From Enterococcus lacertideformus (lineage in GTDB: Bacteria > Bacillota > Bacilli > Lactobacillales > Enterococcaceae): a stretch of DNA of 64,000 nt. The stretch covers positions 24,645-88,644 of the forward strand of contig JADAKE010000015.1 in the NCBI GenBank assembly GCA_015680865.1, given 5' to 3'. Below the pieces are notes generated by a model that saw nothing but the letters and a program-made list of their open reading frames with translations, was not told where the DNA came from and made no database searches. Numbering within the stretch: position 1 is the stretch's first letter; each line of letters starts with the position of its first letter. Below, piece by piece: positions 36,230-44,989 of this stretch. The position numbers and the translations under genes were made by a program.

Positions 36230-37261
36230 ATGAGTATTCAAGCAGATTTGCAAAAAATCCGTAAAGAAAAACTTGCTCCTTGCTACCTTATCTTAGGAAC
36301 GGAAAAATATTTGCAAGACCAAGTAAGGACAGAAATTTTAAAAAAAATTCAAATCGATAGTCAAGATGATTTAAACTTTTTGAGTTTTGATATGGAAAAT
36401 GCCAGCCTTGATGAGGTGATAGCAGAAGCCGAGACACTGCCTTTTTTTGGTGAACAACGACTAGTGTTTGTAGAGAACCCCTATTTTTTGACCGCTGAAA
36501 AGATCAATAATGGAATTGAACAAAATACTGACCTATTCATAAGTTATTTGAAAAAACCATTAGAATCAACAGTTCTCGTCTTTTTTGCGCCGTATGAAAA
36601 ATTGGATGAACGGAAGAAGATCACCAAACAACTAAAAAAAACAGCGGTCACAATAAATGTCCAGCAATTAAATGAAAAAGAAGTACGTCAATATTTATCT
36701 AATACACTTGAAAATACGCCGATTACCATGGACCGAAAAGCAATTGATTTATTCCTGCGCTTGACAGATCTTAATTTATCGAAAATGATGGGAGAACTAA
36801 ATAAGCTACTCCTTTACGGTCAACAGCAGTCACTTATTACAGCCAAAGAAGTGGAACAATTAGTACCTAAGACATTAGAACACAACCTTTTTGATATGAC
36901 TCAATATATTTTGTCTGGTAGCACAGAACAAGCGTTAAGACTATTTGACGATTTAACTACGCAGGGTGAAGAAACTATCAAAATAAATGCAATTTTGCTA
37001 TCGCAAATACGTTTATTTTTACAGACGAAATTTTTAATGAAAATCGGCTATCAACAAGCGAACATTGATGAGACATTAAAAATACATCCATACCGAGTAA
37101 AACTGGCGATGCAAGAAGTGCGCAAGTATGATGAAAAAATCTTAAGACAATTGTTTGATGACCTTGTGGAAATGGATTACCAAATCAAAAGTGGGAAAAT
37201 TGAAAAAGAGTTGAGCTTTCAATTATTTATTTTACGAACGGGAGAACTATTAAGGAAATAA
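36230..37261 (+). CDS. holA: DNA polymerase III delta subunit HolA
   Basis: Delta is the clamp-loader subunit that opens the sliding clamp. The 343-residue protein follows the YqeN/HolA pattern: N-terminal PCYLILGTEKYLQDQ, a mid-domain TEKINNGIEQ, and the C-terminal stretch VKLAMQEVRKYDEKILRQLFDDLVEMDYQIKSGK. ATG 36230 is preferred over a TTG 18 bases upstream because the peptide then begins MSIQADLQKIRKEK, as in relatives. The gene order comEC-holA-rpsT is conserved in Firmicutes. It is intact. Confidence 0.92.
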   Translation: MSIQADLQKIRKEKLAPCYLILGTEKYLQDQVRTEILKKIQIDSQDDLNFLSFDMENASLDEVIAEAETLPFFGEQRLVFVENPYFLTAEKINNGIEQNTDLFISYLKKPLESTVLVFFAPYEKLDERKKITKQLKKTAVTINVQQLNEKEVRQYLSNTLENTPITMDRKAIDLFLRLTDLNLSKMMGELNKLLLYGQQQSLITAKEVEQLVPKTLEHNLFDMTQYILSGSTEQALRLFDDLTTQGEETIKINAILLSQIRLFLQTKFLMKIGYQQANIDETLKIHPYRVKLAMQEVRKYDEKILRQLFDDLVEMDYQIKSGKIEKELSFQLFILRTGELLRK

Positions 37262-37576
37262 AATGATAAAGATAAATCTACTTATGATTGGAGAGTCGAA
37301 GTAAGTTCGATATTCTCACAATTTACTTATTTGTATAATAAGCCAGTGTTTAAAAAATGGGTTTTCATTTTGTTAGGCATGCGCTCCAATGTAAAAAACC
37401 TGAGACAAAAAATCTCTTAGGTTTTTTACATTAAAATTGTGAAATGTAGTTTAACGAGTAGACTAATCAATGTAGATGAGCAATAAATACATTCATTTAA
37501 GAGAATGTTAATAGCTTTTATTATCGTTGAAATCTAAAACTATTGCTTTTTATGTCAAGAACATTTTTACCTATAA
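37262..37576. other. intergenic region with terminator between holA and a convergent gene
   Basis: No gene is seen apart from the terminator at 37391-37428. The remainder is AT-rich. Confidence 0.5.
37391..37428 (+). terminator. rho-independent terminator of holA
   Basis: GTAAAAAACCTGAGA pairs with TCTCTTAGGTTTTTTAC with one bulged base. A and T runs on both sides could let it work in both directions for holA and the convergent minus-strand gene. Confidence 0.75.
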
Positions 37577-37882
37577 CTATTGCTTTATTGTTTGACTTTT
37601 TTTTAATCCCTTCGAGAAATTATCTACTTGCAATTCGTTTTTTAAATTTGGGTTTAGTTGGAGCAACTGACTTAATTCTTGCAACTCATCTGATTCTGCT
37701 TTACTCTTTTGTTCAACATTCGCTTGGTTTATTGCTTCATAAAACTCATTATTTATAAGTTTGTGTATATTATTTTGAGTTAGCGCATCTGTACGTCTTG
37801 GATATGTAGCACTCTTTTTATTTTTTTGCTCTTTTTTCCTAATTTCTTCATTCTTCATTTTTTTTCCAAAAATTTGTCCCAT
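37577..37882 (-). CDS. small charged hypothetical protein
   Basis: The product is not recognised. The 101-residue protein is basic at the N-terminus (MGQIFGKKMKNEEIRKKEQ) and rich in Asn, Gln and Lys throughout. It has no signal peptide or membrane segment and two predicted amphipathic helical stretches. The start is well supported: on the minus strand AGGTAGGAGAAG lies just before the ATG. It is convergent with holA and sits downstream of rpsT on the same strand, a position where the usual Firmicute order has no gene, so it may be lineage-specific. Confidence 0.6.
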   Translation of the reverse strand: MGQIFGKKMKNEEIRKKEQKNKKSATYPRRTDALTQNNIHKLINNEFYEAINQANVEQKSKAESDELQELSQLLQLNPNLKNELQVDNFSKGLKKSQTIKQ

Positions 37883-38081
37883 TAAACTTCTCCTACCTTT
37901 CTATTGATAGAATAAGTAAAAAATAAAGGAACAAAAAAACTATTATTTCTGAAATAAAAAAATATAATTTCGTATGTTTTATTCATAGCAAGTATCAACC
38001 AAACCATTTCTTAAATAGTTTTTATAAGAGAGATTGATCTGGATTTTTAAGCATAAGGACTACTAGGAAAAATTTGGGGCT

Positions 38082-38109
38082 AAATAAAAAAACCGGCCGT
38101 AGCCGATTT
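38082..38109 (-). terminator. rho-independent terminator of rpsT
   Basis: On the minus strand AAATCGGC pairs with GCCGGTTT around a four-base loop, directly after the rpsT stop, and is followed by a T-rich run. Confidence 0.8.
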
Positions 38110-38111
38110 CC

Positions 38112-38366
38112 TTATTTAGCGATTTTTTTGCTTAAACGAGATTTGTCACGGTTAGCTTTGTTTTTATGGATTAGACCTTTTGTTTCAGCCATATCAATAG
38201 CTTTAACAGCTTCTTTATATAACGCATCTACGTTTTCAGCACCTGAAGCTACAGCATCTTCAAATTTTTTGATTGCAGTACGCATAGCGCTTGTTTGAGA
38301 TGAATTTTTAACGTTCGCAGTTTCGCTTGTACGAACACGTTTGATTGCAGATTCAATGTTTGGCAT
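38112..38366 (-). CDS. rpsT: 30S ribosomal protein S20
   Basis: This primary 16S rRNA-binding protein is 84 residues, with [18 protein letters not shown] at the start and the basic tail [15 protein letters not shown]. The ribosome site GGAGGTTAAAC is read on the minus strand before the ATG. It is divergent from nothing nearby and ends in a strong terminator. The position next to holA is conserved in Firmicutes. It is complete. Confidence 0.97.
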   Translation of the reverse strand: MPNIESAIKRVRTSETANVKNSSQTSAMRTAIKKFEDAVASGAENVDALYKEAVKAIDMAETKGLIHKNKANRDKSRLSKKIAK

Positions 38367-38765
38367 TAGTTTAACCTCCGATAAATTAAGTTCTTACGCG
38401 TGTGACCGCATAATTCAACATTCATTATTATACCTAAATCAGGTAATCTTTGCAATATGAACATGACAAGTTTTTTTCCTTAACACTAAAAGAAGGACAT
38501 GTCTTTCTTTTAAACTAGTGTTTTGCTACCTTCAAATAGAAATAAAAAACGCTATCGTGGGAGACAATAGCGTTTAACCAAAGCAGATAAAGAGTTCTTT
38601 TTTAACAAAATTTGAATGGAATGCTTGGTACTTGAACATTATATAACAAAGCAAACTGTTTGCAAAGCTTTTTTTGAAAAGGGATACTTCTTTTGAAAAT
38701 AGAACAATTGTAACGATGCCATTTCTTAGTTATTTTATAACCGTTACTCATTGGTATCGCTAAAG
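38367..38765. other. intergenic region upstream of rpsT
   Basis: It holds the rpsT promoter region and the terminator at 38541-38575 for the upstream minus-strand gene. No further gene is seen. Confidence 0.5.
38541..38575 (-). terminator. rho-independent terminator for the minus-strand gene at 38766
   Basis: A perfect nine-base stem, AAACGCTAT with ATAGCGTTT, encloses an 11-base loop; on the minus strand it is followed by TTTTTTATTT. Confidence 0.8.
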
Positions 38766-39035
38766 TTATTCTGGAGTGCCGATAATTTTAATATATTCAT
38801 CAATATTTTTGATAATCATTTTTTTTATGACTAATTGATTTCGTCGATTCCACTTTCCACTAACTTCTAAAATATATTTGTTTAAGGGGAGTCGTAAGAT
38901 ATACTTTGCCAGATAGCGATCTTTAAGTAGGCCGTTGATTACTCGATCTTCGAGCTGAAGATTTAAACCAGTAAGCATCATTGGTTGTTCTTGTAAAACA
39001 TAAGTATCAATTAAAAGACCTTCAAAGGTTTCCAT
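38766..39035 (-). CDS. uncharacterised 89-residue protein
   Basis: The product is not recognised. The protein begins METFEGLLIDTYVLQEQPMM and contains alternating short hydrophobic strands (RYLAKYILRLPLNKYILEVSGKW) that suggest a small beta-rich fold. No membrane segment or signal is visible. The start is supported by AGAAAGGAAGA upstream of the ATG on the minus strand, and a strong terminator lies beyond the stop, so it looks like a real single-gene unit. Confidence 0.65.
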   Translation of the reverse strand: METFEGLLIDTYVLQEQPMMLTGLNLQLEDRVINGLLKDRYLAKYILRLPLNKYILEVSGKWNRRNQLVIKKMIIKNIDEYIKIIGTPE

Positions 39036-39364
39036 GAGCGTCTTCCTTTCTATAAATGAAACATATGAGCAAACTCATACAAAAAGTAAAGTTGTTCTGC
39101 ATTCTAGTATAACAAAAAAAGGAAGAAGGAGCCAAAAAGAAATGAGAATTATTTAATAAAGTTTCAGTAAACACTTGGTTTAGATAATTTAGAAAAGAAG
39201 GATATGTCAAAACATGATAAAATATCCGCCCAGTAAAATCGGTTAAGACCTTATCAGACGGATCATCAAGATAAAAAATAGCTGGAAGAATAAAACAAGC
39301 TACTTTCGATTAATGGGTTAATAAAGATTAGCTATTTCTTCGTCCCCATTCTTTCACGCAAATA
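39036..39364. other. non-coding stretch
   Basis: AT-rich sequence with no convincing gene. A weak inverted repeat around GGATATGTCAAAACATGATAAAATATCC lies near 39200-39228, and nothing else is seen. Confidence 0.4.
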
Positions 39365-39496
39365 TTAATTAAAATAAGTGTTGAATACATTTTGGATCAA
39401 GTCAGGGAATAGGAGATAAGATATACCTAGAATCAAAACAACAGCCAAGATAAACCAACCAATTGTGCCAATAAAATATTTTAATTTTTCTAACAT
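39365..39496 (-). CDS. 43-residue single-pass membrane protein
   Basis: A short frame with a near-ideal ribosome site (GAGGTGATCTT before ATG, minus strand). The peptide starts MLEKLKYFIGTIGWF; residues about 8-30 form one hydrophobic helix (GTIGWFILAVVLILGISYLL) and a short polar tail ends NVFNTYFN. It has the look of the small membrane proteins common in Firmicutes. No family is recognised. It lies between two minus-strand genes. Confidence 0.6.
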   Translation of the reverse strand: MLEKLKYFIGTIGWFILAVVLILGISYLLFPDLIQNVFNTYFN

Positions 39497-39573
39497 AAGA
39501 TCACCTCAAAATAAGTATATCACGAATATTTTAATTCTGATTGATACAACCCTTTGACTGATGCTACAGTTTA

Positions 39574-40029
39574 TTATTTACTTAATGAAAGCAATTGTAA
39601 GAGACAATAGGTGATGCCTGAAGCAATCACGGGACCGGCTGCGATTCCTTTTAAAAAGACAACACCAAGAATCGTACCAAAAACTAAAGCTACGGTAATT
39701 TGTGGATCCGAAGCGATAAGGCCTACACCTTTAGAAGAAAGAACAGCAACTAAACCACCACAAAAAATAGCAATCCAGCCAATAGGTGACTTGAAGGTAT
39801 CTAGTAGATCTTTCAAGCCAATCTCTCCTGTAGCGATAGGCACTAAAATAGCAGCGGTGATTATTGTTACACCAAGATTGATCCCTTTTCCTTGCAACCA
39901 AATAAGAAAGTCTTTTGATGTAGGGATCAATTTGATAAGTAAAATAAAACCAGTTGCAATGATTAAGCTTTGATTTTTAGAAAGCAATGCAACGAGCATG
40001 ATTAGTCCAAGAAAAAGCCAACTTTCCAT
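39574..40029 (-). CDS. UPF0756 (DUF441) membrane protein
   Basis: This 151-residue integral membrane protein has four hydrophobic segments and the family's glycine-rich stretches (IGWIAIFCGGLVAVLSSKGV, DPQITVALVFGTILG, GIAAGPVIASGITYCLL). Its function is unknown. A ribosome site (AGTGAGG) precedes the ATG on the minus strand. It is intact, lying between the small membrane peptide and the broken metal ATPase on the same strand. Confidence 0.85.
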   Translation of the reverse strand: MESWLFLGLIMLVALLSKNQSLIIATGFILLIKLIPTSKDFLIWLQGKGINLGVTIITAAILVPIATGEIGLKDLLDTFKSPIGWIAIFCGGLVAVLSSKGVGLIASDPQITVALVFGTILGVVFLKGIAAGPVIASGITYCLLQLLSLSK

Positions 40030-40115
40030 AAATAAAGAACCTCACTTTCTTGTAATCAATCATATCATTTTTTTTAGTGAGACAAAAGAGAGGTTCTTAT
40101 TTGTGCTATCGAAGA

Positions 40116-41855
40116 TCAAGTAGAAAGATGCGTAGGATGCAAAGGACAGTTAGTACACGGAGAAGCTTTTTTGCTAGGAACAGATAGGGGTTTTAATAAG
40201 CGTAAGCCATTTAAAATGACTAAAATCGTACTGCCTTCATGACCAATAACTCCAAATGGTAGACTCAAAAATTGGAGAAAATTAGATAGGATCAATAAGC
40301 AAATAACTAGTAAAGAAAAAATAATATTTTGCTTGATGATTTTTTTCATTTTAAGTGAAAGTCGGTGAGCGTAAGTCAATTTGGCTAAATCATTTTGTAC
40401 CAAAACGATATCTGCGATTTCCATTGCTACATCGGTTCCTTCTCCCATTGCAATACCTAGAGAAGCCGTAGCAAGAGCAGGGGCATTATTCACACCATCA
40501 CCGACCATTGCTGTAACAGGATAGGATTCTTTTTATAGCTTCGCATAACTTGTTTTTTCAGCAGGGGTACAATTCGCTAAAAGATTTTTGATGCCGATTT
40601 GTTCAGCTATCGCTGTTGCAGTACCTTGATTGTCTCCAGTAATCATGCTTGTTTGGATATTTTGGGTATTAAAATAGTCAATGACTTGAGAAGCGTTTGC
40701 TTTGGGTACATCTAGCAGACCAACGATTGCCATCAGCTGGTTATTTTTAGTCAAAGAAATAACTGTTTTTCCTTGTTGTTCAAGCAAGGAGATGGTGGTG
40801 CTCATTTCTTCATCAATCATACTTATGTTTTCTGGTTGCCATTTTCCGACAGTCCATTGATCTTCCTGATAAACGGTCTGTAAGCCAAAACCTGTAATTT
40901 CTTCGATTGGTAGTTGTTGGATATCCTTTGTCAAAGGACATTCAAAATGAGTAACGATTGCTTGCGCTAAAGGATGTGTTGTTTTTTTGTTCCATTGTCA
41001 CTAAAAGCTGTTGACAAAGAGTCTTATATTTCAAAAAGTAACTGTCGGTGACCACTTACCTGTCTTATCAAAAGCAATGGCTTTTAAATCAGCAAATTGT
41101 TCCAAATGGATCCCACCCTTGATCAAAACGCCATTTCTTGCGGCATTTGATAAGGCAGCGAGAGTAGCTGGAGTAGCAGAAGCCACCAATGCACAAGGTG
41201 ATGCCACGACTAATAAAACCATGCCACGATAGAAACTTTCTTGGAAACTCCAACCAAATAAGTAGTAAGAAACAAGGATCATCAATGGGACGATCAGTAG
41301 TACACATTTCACATAAGTGTTTTCAATCCGTGAGATAAAAGAAGCTGTTTTTGTGGGAGTATTTTGCGCATCTTCTACCAATTTGATAATTTTGGCAAAC
41401 ACGGTATCAGTACTCTTTTTGTTTACGCGAATGATGAAGGGATTTCCTTGATTAATGGTACCAGCATAAAGCTAATCATGTTGTGTCTTTTCTACAGGGA
41501 CGGATTCTCCGCTGATTGTTGCTTCATCAATGGTGGCTTGCTGACTTTTACTTGTAGTGTATTCTTCTAGTGCACCGCTTAAACAAAAAATAAATGTTAA
41601 CATAGCACCTTCGAAAAAGTCACCAATGATACAGGCACCGATAGCTTCTAGTGCCATTAGTAAATCTACATTTAAAGTGTTCTCATGCCAGAGTTCGATC
41701 AAGCCTTCTCGGGTTTGTTTATAGCCTCCAAATAAAATGGCTCCTAGATAAAATAGCAAACTTAAATAAGGGGCAATTCCTTGAGCAATAAGTCCTAAAA
41801 CAATGAATGTGAAACAACCGATTGTCGGTGTAAATGTATGTTTTAAAATAGTCAA
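40116..41855 (-). pseudogene. P1B-4-type heavy-metal-translocating ATPase, broken
   Basis: Remains of a P-type metal efflux pump. Read 5' to 3' on the minus strand: two membrane segments, TISGESVPVEKTQ, then a TAG stop; SPCALVASATPATL (the SPC metal site) and FDKTG, then a frameshift near 40985; TGDNQGTATAIAEQIG and, after a TAA near 40533, [15 protein letters not shown] and [19 protein letters not shown] plus HEGS is the signature of the P1B-4 group (PfeT/FrvA-like Fe(II), also Co/Zn). The actuator domain between EEYTTSKSQ and QATIDEATISGE is deleted. The tail is cysteine-rich (CTNCPLHP). At least four lesions. Confidence 0.9.
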
Positions 41856-42214
41856 TGTACATATCCTCCTTTTTAAAATTAATATAGCATACGAAAGGAG
41901 GTAATTGATAATGAAAATAGCTAAATGAGAACGATAATAATTATCAATTGATAATCCGGTCAGTTAAGTAGTTTTTTTTATAATAAATATAAAATATGTT
42001 ATGTAAAATACGAGTTGCAGAAGTAATAATATGGGTACGCCGATTATGGAATTTGAGAAGGGACACATGTTATTAAGCTGAATATACGATATTTAAGAAG
42101 CAGTCCCTCAACATTAAGCAATAATTTTTCAAAGTATGAAAAGCTACTTAAGGAAACTATTTATTTGCTTGGAAGCAGAGTGATTCTTTTGTCTTAACCT
42201 ATCTTAATTATTGG
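41856..42214. other. region upstream of the metal ATPase remnant
   Basis: It contains the Fur-like box at 41932-41946. On the plus strand AAAGGAGG precedes an ATG at about 41911 that reads only five codons. No other gene is supported. Confidence 0.45.
41932..41946. promoter_or_regulatory. Fur/PerR-family operator-like inverted repeat
   Basis: CGATAATAATTATCA matches the 7-1-7 Fur-family box TGATAAT-N-ATTATCA at 14 of 15 positions. It lies about 80 bases upstream of the metal ATPase start. P1B-4 iron exporters of Firmicutes are controlled by Fur-family repressors, so site and gene fit each other. Confidence 0.6.
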
Positions 42215-43048
42215 TTACATGGCGATAAACCAGTAACCGATTAAAATAATACCTAAAATGATACGATACCAACCGAAAACAGTAAAATCATTTTTCTTCA
42301 AATAACTCAATAAGAACTTGATTGCTAAAACAGAAACGACAAATGAAACAAGTGTACCAACTAAGAGTATGATCGTTTCTTCCATTTTAAAAGAGTTTCC
42401 TTCAGCTAAGTATTTCACGATCTTTAACCCACTGGCGCCAAACATAACTGGGATGCCTAAGAAAAATGAAAATTCTGTTGCAACAAATCTTGAAGCACCA
42501 ATCAAAATAGCACCTAGGATCGTAGCTCCTGAACGAGAGGTTCCGGGAACTAAAGCCAATACTTGGAATAATCCTACAAGCAGAGCTGCTTGGTAAGTAA
42601 AGTCATTCAAGGTTGTCCAACGTGGCGTTTTGTTTTTATTTCTTTTTTCTACAAGAATAAAGGCTATCCCGTAAACGATCAACACGATCGCAACTGGCAG
42701 AAATTTATGGAAATGTTCTTCCAACCAATCATCTAAAGGTAATCCAATAATAATAGCAGGAATACAAGCGAAGACCACTTTAAACCAAAGTGTCCAAGTA
42801 TCCTTTTTTTCTACAGCAGTTTTGCTTGGAGAAAAGGGGTTTAATTTATGGAAATATAAAACGACAACCGCTAAAATAGCTCCTAATTGGATGACAACAT
42901 TAAACATCGTCATAAATTGAGTACTAGCATCTAATTTGATAAACTGATCTGCTAGAATTAAATGACCAGTACTGCTGATCGGCAACCATTCGGTAATCCC
43001 TTCGATAATTCCTAAGATGGCTGCTTTGATGATATTTGCAAAAAACAT
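42215..43048 (-). CDS. uppP: undecaprenyl-diphosphatase UppP/BacA
   Basis: This membrane enzyme recycles undecaprenyl pyrophosphate for cell-wall synthesis and confers bacitracin tolerance. Signature motifs are [17 protein letters not shown] near the N-terminus and [12 protein letters not shown] mid-protein. There are about eight hydrophobic segments. The ATG at 43046-43048 ([12 protein letters not shown]) is chosen because GGGAAGGAAGG sits just upstream on the minus strand; a longer frame of six extra residues starts inside that ribosome site. It is 277 residues and intact. Confidence 0.95.
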   Translation of the reverse strand: MFFANIIKAAILGIIEGITEWLPISSTGHLILADQFIKLDASTQFMTMFNVVIQLGAILAVVVLYFHKLNPFSPSKTAVEKKDTWTLWFKVVFACIPAIIIGLPLDDWLEEHFHKFLPVAIVLIVYGIAFILVEKRNKNKTPRWTTLNDFTYQAALLVGLFQVLALVPGTSRSGATILGAILIGASRFVATEFSFFLGIPVMFGASGLKIVKYLAEGNSFKMEETIILLVGTLVSFVVSVLAIKFLLSYLKKNDFTVFGWYRIILGIILIGYWFIAM

Positions 43049-43171
43049 AATTACCTTCCTTCCCAATTAAAATACATTATTTAGTATACCGTTCTTTGCA
43101 ATGAAAACCAAATGCTTTCTTCATATTAAGAAAAACTTGAGAAATAACGGAAAAAATTCATAACAGAAACT

Positions 43172-43226
43172 AGCAGCCAATTATTTTCCTTTTTTGTTTT
43201 TACAAGTAGGAAAATAATTGGCTGCT
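43172..43226. repeat. 19-bp perfect inverted repeat with 17-base loop
   Basis: AGCAGCCAATTATTTTCCT at 43172-43190 is exactly reverse-complementary to 43208-43226. It lies between the broken phosphatase gene and uppP. Neither strand has a T run directly after the stem, so it is not a textbook terminator, though the stem alone could act as one. Confidence 0.75.
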
Positions 43227-43263
43227 CGTCCATAAAACGATTGGTCTGATCAATTAGAAAAAA

Positions 43264-43968
43264 TTATAGAAAAGAATTTCGCTGGTGTGTTTTTCCAGCT
43301 TCAATGTAACTTACATCATTGACATCGGTAATTGTGAATTTTCCATCTTTGTAAGTTACTTTCGTTACGCTGCCATTCAATAAACCAGCTCGGACAGGTT
43401 GATTTTCATCGATTAGATTCAATAAAAAACCAATTGTTAATCCATGAGAAACCACAAGAACATTTCCGCCACCATTTTTATCACAATGATGAGCAATATC
43501 TTCGAAACCAGACCAGACGCGATTTTTTAAGGTATCATAAGTTTCAGCCCATCCAGCAGTATCGAGATTATAAATAGCATTGGCAATTTGTTCAAAAGTC
43601 ACTTCGGTGGTGAACATCTCATCATAGGTCTTGAAATTTAACACACGAGGGATAACTCCCCACATCTCCATATCATAGCCGCCTTCTAAGGAACCGAAAC
43701 ACCATTCACGAATGCGTTGGTCAATAAAATAAGGAACTTCTTTTCCTTTCGTATGTTCACTTAAAATGATACGTGCAGTTTCAATAGCACGGCCACTGTC
43801 GCTAGAGTACGCAAAAGAAAAATCAATATCTTTTAATCCTATACCAAGACAATGAATCCCTTCTTTTCCTTGTCTAGTGAGAGGAGTATCACACCATCCT
43901 TGAACGCGTTAGATCGTATTGAACATCGTTTTTCCATGTCTGACGATATAAAGTGTCGTTTCAGTCAT
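43264..43968 (-). pseudogene. histidine phosphatase family protein, single internal TAA
   Basis: This is a phosphoglycerate-mutase-like phosphatase. The minus-strand ATG at 43968 follows GGAGGCTATACA and reads YIVRHGKTMFNTI, carrying the catalytic RHG. Codon 20 is TAA (43909-43911). The frame then continues without any shift through GWCDTPLTRQG, DSGRAIETARII and the second catalytic histidine in VVSHGLTIGFLL to a stop at 43264. One point mutation separates it from an intact gene of about 234 residues. It could be a recent loss; restart downstream would lack the RHG motif. Confidence 0.9.
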
Positions 43969-43993
43969 TGTATAGCCTCCAATCATTTGTTAA

Positions 43994-44623
43994 TCAAGCG
44001 TTAAAAAATGGATTTGTTCTTTTTTCGTGCTCAATAGTTGTTGGATCTCCATGACCTGGATAAACAACAAATTCATATGGTAACACAAAAAGTTGTGTAT
44101 TGATACTGTGTAACAATTGTTCTAAATTACCGGTATAGAGATCTGTTCGTCCAATACTTCCTTTAAATAGAGCATCCCCAGAAACAACAAAATCATCAAA
44201 GATAAAACTAACACTTCCAATGGAATGTCCAGGAGTAGGGACTACGCGAAAAGCCATATTTCCAAGGGAATAGGTTTTCATTTCAAATTCATGTTCAGCT
44301 GGTGAAACGACGATGTTTTCAATATCATCATGTCGACCTAATCCAGAAAGATTCAAAATAGGATCTCCTAACCATTCTTGTTCTAAAGGGCTCACGTATA
44401 CTGGAATGTGGTAAAAGTGACGAAGTTCTTCGACAGCTCCTATATGGTCATAATGTGTATGTGTAAGTAAAATCGACACCGGCTGTTGTCGTGTTTTTTC
44501 TATTTGTGCTTTGATCATAACAGCATCTTCACCAGGATCTATGATCAATAAAGCTTCTTCGTTGTAAACAAGATAACAATTTTCTTCAATCATACCAGTT
44601 TTAAGTTGTTCAATGTGCATCAT
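43994..44623 (-). CDS. MBL-fold metallo-hydrolase (YqgX/glyoxalase II-like)
   Basis: This is a metallo-beta-lactamase-fold hydrolase with the zinc motif THTHYDHIG, followed by TPGHSIGSVSF and VYPGHGDPTT. The 209-residue size and motif spacing match the YqgX group, often annotated as hydroxyacylglutathione hydrolase-like; the true substrate is unknown. The start is MMHIEQLKTG: GGGAGG on the minus strand lies five to eight bases before the two adjacent ATGs. It is separated from the broken phosphatase by 25 bases, so the two were probably cotranscribed. Confidence 0.88.
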   Translation of the reverse strand: MMHIEQLKTGMIEENCYLVYNEEALLIIDPGEDAVMIKAQIEKTRQQPVSILLTHTHYDHIGAVEELRHFYHIPVYVSPLEQEWLGDPILNLSGLGRHDDIENIVVSPAEHEFEMKTYSLGNMAFRVVPTPGHSIGSVSFIFDDFVVSGDALFKGSIGRTDLYTGNLEQLLHSINTQLFVLPYEFVVYPGHGDPTTIEHEKRTNPFFNA

Positions 44624-44989
44624 TTTTCCTCCCACTCGTGTACTTGATTCTAGTATAACGCAATTGATAAAAGGAGACAAAAAACCTTACTTAATGAAAA
44701 CAGGTTGTATGTTTAAAATGAAAAATTAAGCAGGTCAATATTTTCAGGTATCTGAAGAAGAGTGCTTTTAAAGTAATAAATGAATAAAATGGTTATAGGC
44801 GTTAAATAATAGAAGAACAGGACAATTTTGTTTCTTTTTTATTTATCAATGATACAATTGTGCTATCCAAAAAACTACAAAAACTCGATGCTATGTTTTA
44901 CTTTCCTTAGTTGGTTTAATAGGAAATTTTTGTTTTTTTGTGTATCCACCTTTTCTCAGGTAAGCTTATAGATAAAGGAGGCGGAAGTG
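44624..44989. other. divergent intergenic region
   Basis: It holds the promoters of the MBL gene (minus) and the helicase remnant (plus). No gene or conserved element is recognised. Confidence 0.45.

Noticed and set aside
39022..39210. Minus-strand 62-codon frame ending over the 38766 gene start
   Set aside because: No ribosome site, and it runs through the promoter region of the better-supported gene.
39611..39973. Plus-strand 120-codon frame opposite the UPF0756 gene
   Set aside because: It is a mirror of a well-recognised membrane-protein gene and has no ribosome site.
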